From Trichobilharzia szidati (taxonomy: Eukaryota > Platyhelminthes > Trematoda > Strigeidida > Schistosomatidae): a DNA stretch of 64,000 nt. The stretch spans positions 12,942,354 to 13,006,353 of the forward strand of contig OX235272.1 of NCBI GenBank assembly GCA_944472155.2. The letters are read 5' to 3'. Of this stretch, positions 57,120-64,000 are shown one piece after another. Position 1 is the first letter of the stretch, and each line of letters starts with the position of its first letter. Made by a program: the position numbers and the translations under genes. The notes below the pieces were generated by a model that had not been told where the DNA came from, did not search any database, and worked only from the letters and a program-made list of their open reading frames with translations.

Positions 57120-60100
57120 CTAAAAGTAAGAAAGAAGTAGAGAGAATATACACAAATGTAAAGTAATGATCAAACTGCATAATACTCATTGATGCAGCGC
57201 ATAATATAACATTTCAAGAAAATGAACTGAAAGTGAAAAGATTGACTTTGTCGCATTAGTCGGAGGAATCATTGACAGATGGAATACACCAGGCTGAGGA
57301 ATAAGTAACCAATAGTTGAATTGTATGCACTTGCCCAGTAAACCAACAGTTTCGGCTTCACCCATCATGTGGTTATCAATGCTCCTCTTTGAAGAAACTT
57401 TAGTTCTTCAGTGGTATTGTGGTGAGAGATGGCTGCTAGCCAAAAATGGTAGACAGTAATTGACGTCAATGTTTATATTCCCAATATTGGTGGTGTGATG
57501 ATATTAGATGGTTGGAGGCAATCGGCAGGAAGCTTTGGACCTAGGTTTCTTGCTAGTTGACACTCGTCAGCAAGGCGTATCTGCAACCTTTCATCCTTCC
57601 TGAACTGACGTGAAGAACCAAGAAGACCTGGATTTCGCGCTTAGATGATTTATGTTTGATGTCACACAAAATCGAACACTTACGAGCGAAAACCGACAAA
57701 CTGGTCGAAGAAGCAGCTGGAAAAGACAGGACTCCAGGTGGACATAGACAGGACGGAGGTTATGAAAATAACCAACCAACCAACAACAACAACAGCAGCA
57801 ACATCCAGCGTCAATCACGATCAACGCAAGGGATTTGAAAGAGGTGACTTCATTCACTTATCTAGGCAACTACAGGCAGGTGGAACGGACGAGAATGTCA
57901 AATCGACAATCGGAAAGGCGAGAAACACATTCACACACGTGAAACCAATCTGGAAATCTTCCGCTGTCACTCAACCCAGCCAGCATCAACAACAAAATTC
58001 GGATTTTCAATACAAACGTCAGTCAAGTCAGTCAGTTGTTTTATGCGGATGGATCAGAGAGTTGGCGGCGGGTCACAAAGAATGAGTATTTCCAACAGCC
58101 TGTTGCAGACCTTTATCAGCAACTAACTAACTGTCTTCGCTGGCTCTATACTGAAGATCGGATGGCCGGAAAGAACAAGAACCAACAAGAAACAAACTAT
58201 GGGAAGAAACAAGCGAAACAAGAAGCAATCGCCCAACAAGTAAATATGCAGGAGAAAGTGGAGATGGATTGGACACTCACTGGCTGAGGAGGCCACTCAC
58301 TGGGTGACATCGCACGTCAGGCCATCGCTCGAGTGGGACGTCAGCGGAAATGTGACATGGAGGCGATCGTGTGAAGAGGTGCTGAAACAGTATGGATTAA
58401 CATGGATGCAAGTGAAAAATACAGCAGAAGACAGAAGCAAGTGTAGACGTGTAGTTGAAACCCTATGTTCCACTGGGAACCCAAGGGAACAACAATAATA
58501 ACAATAATACAGTGCTTAAGTTTTACACACATATTTATCCTACAAATCGAACCGAATTTTGTTTGTGCTTGCGTGGAATCCACGACCTCCTAGGAAGATT
58601 ATGATGCACTACTGAATGTTTGAGACGTTAAACACTGTCCATAAAAGTGAAGAGTCAGAGTGAATTATCTACTTCGCAACAAATGTCAATCAGTCGCTTA
58701 TATATAGAGTTTTGTTCTTTATCAAATGTCCTTACATATACTTGCAAAAATCAAAACTTTCCACACAGCGTATCAGTTGTAAGTGAGTACTATTCTGTCT
58801 AGTATGGTTGACGACAAATCTAACGTACACCACACACTTAATTTATTTTTTGTTTTTTTATTATTCCTTCACGTTCCCAGTGGAACATAGGGCTTCAAGC
58901 CAGTGCCTTGAAGTTTCGGTAGCAGTGTTTATTTTTACAGGATGGGGTTGCTAACCTCATGCCCAAGCTTTCCTCTTAACCAGCATTTTAGCTAGCTTAG
59001 TAAGGTAAAGGAGTGCGTCTGTGGCCCGGGATCGAACCCCGGACCATGTGCATGGTCGGCGAGCGTCCTAATCGCTATGCCACCGACGCACTAAACCACA
59101 CACTAGCCAATGATAAAAATTAGGCTGAAGAATAATAGGACACTTATATGAATAATAAGTTGCTTTCTTCCCGCTAGTATATAAGAGATCAGTAGTCTAG
59201 TGAATAATGCTGTGAAGTTTTGAAGAATAATGACTTAGATTTCACTCCCAGTGGGAGCAGATTCCTTCACCAGTATTCAGGTAGACTTATGTATAGTACA
59301 TTGTGAACTCGAAGGCCGATTAGCACTCAAAAAAAGAGAAAACTCTCAATGAAATTAGTTAGATTCAGCATCGTACATCCATGAAGCTGACAAGCAAACA
59401 AAAGTAGATATATCGCTTTAGTCCAGTAAGACAAACTAAAAGTAACTAACCATAAAATGGATTACCACTTGTTATTGTTCATTGTTTTAATTATACTTTC
59501 ATTTTAAGTTTCTGTTTGCCTTCTCTTCTTTGTCTGAGTTATTCTCTGCTTCTACAAAGATCCTTCCGTAACCAAACTAGAATGAACAACCATTCTCCAA
59601 TGATTAATATAACCCAAAGTATAAGTGTTATCATTATGGCTGTTTCGATAATGAGTTAGTTTCCTGTTTTGAATACCACATAGCTCCTGACTTTCAAAAG
59701 AGTTACGTAGATTCTCCTGCATTCTGCCTCATCTGTACGAACTCCCTTGTCACCCAGTTGCTTGCCCAGCACTCACATCTGGCAGGTCCCACTAAAGGGT
59801 ATTTAATATTATTATTATTGTCACCTTTAGTTCCTAGAGAAACATAGAACTTCAACCGCGCACCTCTCCATTGCGTTCAGTTCTCTGCCAACGTTTTCAC
59901 CTGGCTCCAAGTTTGCCCATATGCTTTCATCTCCTCTTCACATCACCTCCTCCAAGTCACCCACCCTCGCACTGACGACCAACTCGCCGCTACCCTTTCA
60001 GGTTCCACTTGAGCAATGGCTTGTCTAGTGATGTCACTTCATGGTTTGTTTCCTCAGTGTATGGCCAGTCAATCCACCTCCATTTCTTCCTGCCTATTTG

Positions 60101-61573
60101 TTGCACAGTCGGTTCCTGCTGGGTTGGTTTGTTTGCACAGGTCCCTATTGCTGATCTTCTCTGGCCAGACATCTGATCTTGAGTGATATTGAGCGAAGAC
60201 AACTGTTAATGAAGGTCTGTAGTTTGTTTGAGATGCTGTTTATGACGCGCAGTGCAAGTCTCTGATCCGTATAGTGAGTAGCACTGACTGACTTCATATC
60301 GGAGTTTAAAACCCGGATCTTATTTTTCATGTTGAGTGCTGTTGATCTCCTCCTCACAGACTTGAGAGTAATGAAAGCTTGTCTTGCTTTCCCGATCCTT
60401 GATTTGATATCGTCATCAGTTCCGTGTGCCTGTAGTTGAAACGATGCCTCCCATGTGGGTTTGTGAAGTAGGTTGTTACTTTCAGGTTCCTTCAATTTAA
60501 GCTGATTGTTGTCTGTTGTTGGTGGTGGTGTTAGCCAGGAATCTTCATCACCTCTGTTTTGTCTTTATTCACCTGAATTCTTATCTTCCCTGGATGCTTC
60601 TTTTGACAACTCGTTGCTTCCCGTTTGCGTATCTTCCTGTTTGTGGGAAATCAGACATATATCATCGGCGAAATCCAGACTCTCCAATTTTCTTGTGTTG
60701 CTCCATTTTATGCTTGTTTCCTCGCTGGCCGCCGCTGTCTGTCGCATAATCCCGTCTACCGCATTCAGGAAAATCATTGGCGATAGTAGGCAGCTAGCCA
60801 GCTTGTCTTACTCCCGTGTTTAGAAATCTACTAGGATTTTTCTATGTTATCTTACAATGCATGGCATTTTGTTGGGAGCTAATTAAAAATGTGCACGAGT
60901 TCACATTAGCGATCAAATGGATATATCTGTGTGCTTAAAACAATAAGACGTGTACAAGAGTTTTAGCGTAATGGTGGTTGGAAATTTTGGTATCCCAGCG
61001 ATTTAAGGAAGCCACCGAACTTACAAATTTATCCAATTCAAGATTACATTCATCACATGCAGCTTTTATGAACACTAAATAGTTTAGCTTACCTAATACT
61101 CTGTGACAAATGTATTAGTGTGATGGTAGAAATAGAATAGGTATAGTGAACTCTAATAATCACGTAGTAGTTTGACCTCTAAGTATTTTTAACAAACAAA
61201 ATATTCTACTTATAATGAATTAAAGTAGTCAAATAAAAATTTACAAAATAAACAATCAAATCACTACCTCTAACATTATTCTTTCCATTTTCATATATTG
61301 AGCTTTATTCAACTGTCTAAAGAAATTCAGCACGCCTTTTGTACTAATTGGATTGCTGCTGATATTCAATGTGGTCAGTTTCGTTTCAGCTGAATCGTTA
61401 GCTACACACAGTGCCTGACCGATAGCCTCAATTTCTGCATCGCTTATTCTATTATACTGAAGGTATAATTCATTAAGTGATGTATTCTCTCTGATAAGTT
61501 GAGCAATTTCCAGTGCAGACTTGCCCAAAATTCCATTCCATGATAGATCACAGGTCTTAATTCGAATGTTCTC
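56844..61573 (-). CDS. leucine-rich repeat protein (LRRC74-like), last two exons
   Basis: Two minus-strand exons, 61573-61268 (102 codons) and 57119-56844 (91 codons plus stop), joined in phase 0. The first carries ribonuclease-inhibitor-type leucine-rich repeats, for example SLNELYLQYNRISDAEIEAI and TKLTTLNISSNPISTKGV. The second has FPDLRITHGPQLIVG and ends in ELDTDKRGAVSVTQFLEALK, an EF-hand-like loop whose position 12 is Gln instead of Glu, so calcium binding is doubtful. This layout resembles LRRC74-type proteins, whose function is poorly known; molecular role not assigned. Upstream exons are missing: none could be recognised between 61574 and the window end. The 4.1-kb intron holds RTE and SINE insertions. 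Transcription converges on LARGE. Confidence 0.8.
57418..57494 (-). repeat. PLE family C terminal-repeat scrap
   Basis: GTAGACAGTAATTGACGTC and CCAATATTGGTGGTG occur in reverse orientation at the borders of the family C element at 16.5-17.7 kb. Confidence 0.5.
57495..57593 (-). repeat. SINE type 3 3' fragment
   Basis: GGTTGGAGGCAATCGGCAGG and CACTCGTCAGCAAGGCG equal the type 3 body; the head is missing. Confidence 0.6.
57604..58510 (+). mobile_element. RTE-clade LINE, subfamily 1, 3' half
   Basis: Plus strand in the LRR-gene intron: FALDDLCLMSHKIEHLRA-like FADD region, KTEVMKI-equivalent, glutamine tract, VKSVVLCGWIRELA, then GAAACCCTATGTTCCACTGG and AACAACAATAATAACAAT. A 40-base PLE family A end follows at 58510-58550. 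Confidence 0.82.
58555..58858. other. intron without recognised feature
   Basis: Unassigned AT-rich sequence. Confidence 0.4.
58860..59092 (-). repeat. tRNA-derived SINE type 1, complete
   Basis: Minus orientation: head GCGTCGGTGGCATAGCG, B box GGTTCGATCCCG, body, and 3' end TTGAAGCCCTATGTTCCACT then GGGAACGTGAAGGAATAAT. Confidence 0.85.
59093..59802. other. intron without recognised feature
   Basis: Unassigned AT-rich sequence in the LRR-gene intron. Confidence 0.4.
59803..60825 (-). mobile_element. RTE-clade LINE, subfamily 2, 3' half
   Basis: Minus strand in the LRR intron: LDFADDICLISHKQEDTQ with FADD intact (60690-60640), KIPG, no long glutamine tract, KNKIRVLNSDMKSVSATHYT, DQRLALRVINSISNKL. 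3' end GAAGTTCTATGTTTCTCTAG and ACTAAAGGTGACAATAATAA. Confidence 0.83.
60826..61255. other. intron without recognised feature
   Basis: AT-rich up to the LRR exon donor. Confidence 0.45.
61268..61573 (-). CDS. LRR exon (ribonuclease-inhibitor-type repeats)
   Basis: On the minus strand the acceptor TTATCTTTCAG precedes 61573 and the donor GTAGTG follows 61268; phase 0 at both ends. At least three 28-residue LRR units are visible, with the LxxLxLxxNxI pattern. The upstream neighbour exon was not found in the window. Confidence 0.82.
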
Positions 61574-61788
61574 CTGAAAGATAAGTCAACAGAAGAGTTA
61601 CCATGGTCACTGCTCTCCTAAGATTCCAGCAACAACTGCAAACGACAAAAGAATGAAGGGATTAAAAATGTGATTATCACCACAAATAACTAAGTTAGAG
61701 GACATACGATTTCCGTGAGTAACTCAAAACCTCTGCACACAGTCTCCTGTAGTGGCGAAATATGTCGTTTTCGTAACATCTGCAAAGT

Positions 61789-63610
61789 ATGTTTTTCTAC
61801 CGTAAACTTGTTTTCAGTACTACTATCGGTTGTTCGACTCGAGTTTTGTCCAAGAGGGTGCAACAACACTTTCCTGCATGGTTACAAAGAAGTAGAAGTG
61901 GAGCAATAAGAAGCTTGGTCTTTGAATATGTGGTCGATAATGATCACCCTATCTCTATAGACTACGCCTTTAAAGTCATCTACAAGGCAAAAAGTAAATT
62001 TCCCAAATCACGACCAACCCGACTCATCTGTGTTGCTGAAGCCTTGGTTATTGAAACACAAAAGCAAGATCTCTGTATGCAGAAAAAGTTTGTTCAACCC
62101 CTTTAACTTTAACCGTCTTAATCCCTCTATGCTAAAGTATAGTAATCACTAACGATATTTTGGCTCTACCAATTTTTTTCGTTTTGTTTATTCAGCTTGT
62201 ATACTCTTCCTTTATTTACATCAATTGTTACTATTACTATTATTCCTTTGAATTGTCCCCAGTATTATTTCACTCGTTCCATTTGTCATTCTAAATCAAT
62301 TTTGTTTTGCAACGTTAAATTCTATGTTACCAAATTTCACACAATATAATGTAACGTCTTTATTTTATTCGATTTGTCTCTAATCTTATAATTGCACACC
62401 GTTTTTCAAGTTCTATCCATCCTATGAATTATTCTATATATGACATTAATTTGCTTTGCCACTTGACATTTAACTACGATTATAATCATAGACATTTTAG
62501 TTTTAATTGCATTTCATGCTACTACTGTTATTATTATTTCATGCATTCACACCTATGTTTCAATTACCTCACCGGATATAACTTCTCAAAACAAAACCGT
62601 ATATATGCGATTGTACAGCTTGATGATAAATTCGTTGCAAAGAGTCTCTTCGCTGAATGGATCACTTGTTTTGATTTTCAGTACTACCTGTCTGTCTTCA
62701 CCTTTTCATACGTCTTTAGGCATAGCAAATCATTCTACCTTTCTCAGAGTAAAGATGAATTCACTGACGGCGGTCACACCAAAAGGCTGAAACGATCACC
62801 AGTAGGTCTCTTTGATTTCCATTACACTTTGTGTGTACCGGGTCGATGGGAACTGACTAAGCAAAAGAGGAGGTACTGAAGAAAAATTTGCAAAGCGCTC
62901 AGCAAACTGAATAGTACACACTGAAGTGGACAAGAGTGGTATCTTATCCTCAACGTTAGACTGGATTAATTTTCTGCTAGAGAATGTCATACGTAAAGTG
63001 GCTGCTTGAAATGTCTTCTTCACATCCTTCAGAAAGGCCGTCTCTAGGAATTTTGGCTTCAATGTCACCAGTGGATACCAGGTTTATGAAGAGATTTTTG
63101 GCGACGGAGGCTTTTCCTTCATGTTTTTGTCGATGAATCTTGGTGGATGCCTCTTCTTTAGTACAGTTTCATGTAATGAATTTAATTCACTCTCTCTTCT
63201 GAACTGATATTTCTAATCCTTGAACATAACTTACGCAATGGGTTTTGCTTTCGGATCAGCAGGGCGAAGCTCTGGAAGTTGATAAACTGTGCCGTCCATG
63301 TTGGTATGCAATATATTGATCCTTGGATAGTGCAGTCCTGCCTTCTGGTAAGTACTACATTTGGGAATTGAAATAGCATGTTTGATTTACGTTCTAAGGT
63401 TAATTTGATTAATGGGTGTGCTGCGTTGAAGGCTTTAAGGAGATAGTCTAGATCAACTTTTTCATCACAAGTTACAAACGTATCATCTACGTATCTCCCG
63501 CGTAAGTACAGTTGACTTATCAAATAAGTGAGGATGTTGTTTTCGAGACTTCCCAAGAAGCAGTCAGCCAAAAGTAGACCAAGAGGAGACCCCATAGCTA
63601 TACCATCTTT
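61789..63610. mobile_element. Penelope-like element, family C, parts in opposite strands
   Basis: Plus strand 61811-62106: GIY-YIG C-terminal part (RVLSKRVQQHFPAWLQRSRS, AEALVIETQKQDLCMQK), then its 3' region to about 62650. Minus strand 63595-63182: reverse transcriptase MGSPLGLLLADCFLG, LRGRYVDDTFVT, and downstream remnants to about 62880. The two halves face each other, so this is either a rearranged copy or two insertions. Confidence 0.7.
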
Positions 63611-63689
63611 CTGTATATATTGAATTTTTCATTGCATTTGTATTGGATATTAAACCTACATGTGAAATATGATGGAGAAGATTTGTAGC

Positions 63690-64000
63690 TCAGGTGGATG
63701 ATTTTGATGTGGTTGTGTTCTCTGAGCTGAGTAGTTTATTTGAGAAGCTTTCATCACCCTACTAGGTGACATCTTCAGCGCATACTTCAATTCACTGAAG
63801 TGAGCTTTTAGATTTCTCCACAAGTTTATTAATCATCTCTCCCGGTGACCTTGGACGTGATTGGTTGTTTTTGTGTGTTTTCACACCTTCTAGGCTACTT
63901 GTATTGGAACTGATTGATTCTTTGACTTACACTTTGACTCGTCAAACCTTTAGGAATTGACGTCTAAAACAAACCGAAAAAATCATTTCACTCAGCTCTA
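63690..64000. mobile_element. Penelope-like element, family B, cut by window end
   Basis: 63692-63943 is the family B 3' region in minus orientation. At 63944 it switches to plus-strand family B coding flank (as at 26890, GGAATTGACGTC), so this copy also has an inverted end. Hammerhead-like motif on minus at 63741-63780. Confidence 0.72.
63741..63780 (-). ncRNA. hammerhead-like motif, window-edge PLE
   Basis: Minus strand: CTGAAGA, hairpin TCACC/GGTGA, GAAAGC; same as in the 27.5-kb copy. Confidence 0.38.

Noticed and set aside
1..64000. CRISPR array, bacterial operon or integrated virus
   Set aside because: Spliced animal genes and LINE/PLE/SINE repeats explain the coding content; no regular short direct-repeat array, LTR retrovirus genes or capsid-like frames were seen.

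Overview
The window is animal nuclear DNA, AT-rich and very repeat-dense. It most likely comes from a schistosomatid blood fluke. The basis is the mix of repeats: GIY-YIG Penelope-like elements (PLEs), RTE-clade and CR1-like LINEs, several tRNA-derived SINEs, and a SM-alpha-type SINE carrying a hammerhead-ribozyme relic. The species cannot be fixed from the sequence alone. No bacterial, CRISPR, rRNA or functional tRNA genes were seen.

Two host genes are supported. Plus strand, 1995-34697: the last eleven exons (562 codons plus stop) of a LARGE-type bifunctional xylosyl/glucuronyltransferase. All splice phases agree, both DxD catalytic motifs are intact and the 5' exons lie left of the window. 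Minus strand, 61573-56844: the last two exons of a leucine-rich-repeat protein of the ribonuclease-inhibitor type with a degenerate C-terminal EF-hand (LRRC74-like); its upstream exons lie right of the window or were not recognised. The genes are convergent, separated by about 22 kb of nearly pure transposon sequence (34.7-56.8 kb).

Layout: 0-34.7 kb is LARGE exons in introns of 0.9-6.7 kb filled with RTE copies (two subfamilies, either strand), an SR2-like RTE, PLE fragments, one CR1 fragment and SINEs. 35.3-41.7 kb holds two minus-strand CR1-like elements around a PLE. 42-51 kb has RTE copies and the longest PLE reverse transcriptase. 51.5-56.4 kb is PLE-rich, with two elements whose halves are inverted copies of each other. 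57-64 kb has the LRR gene with RTE and PLE insertions.

The repeats are the most unusual part. Several PLEs have inverted terminal repeats, and three have convincing target-site duplications (9-20 bp). The 3' repeats of one PLE family hold a CTGAnGA / covarying hairpin / GAAA motif, as expected for a small hammerhead. One tRNA-SINE ends in the RTE 3' tail and another in a piece of the CR1 3' tail, which points to SINE/LINE partnerships. One SINE head is circularly permuted. Coordinates of element ends are estimates from reading, unless a target-site duplication or splice site is named.
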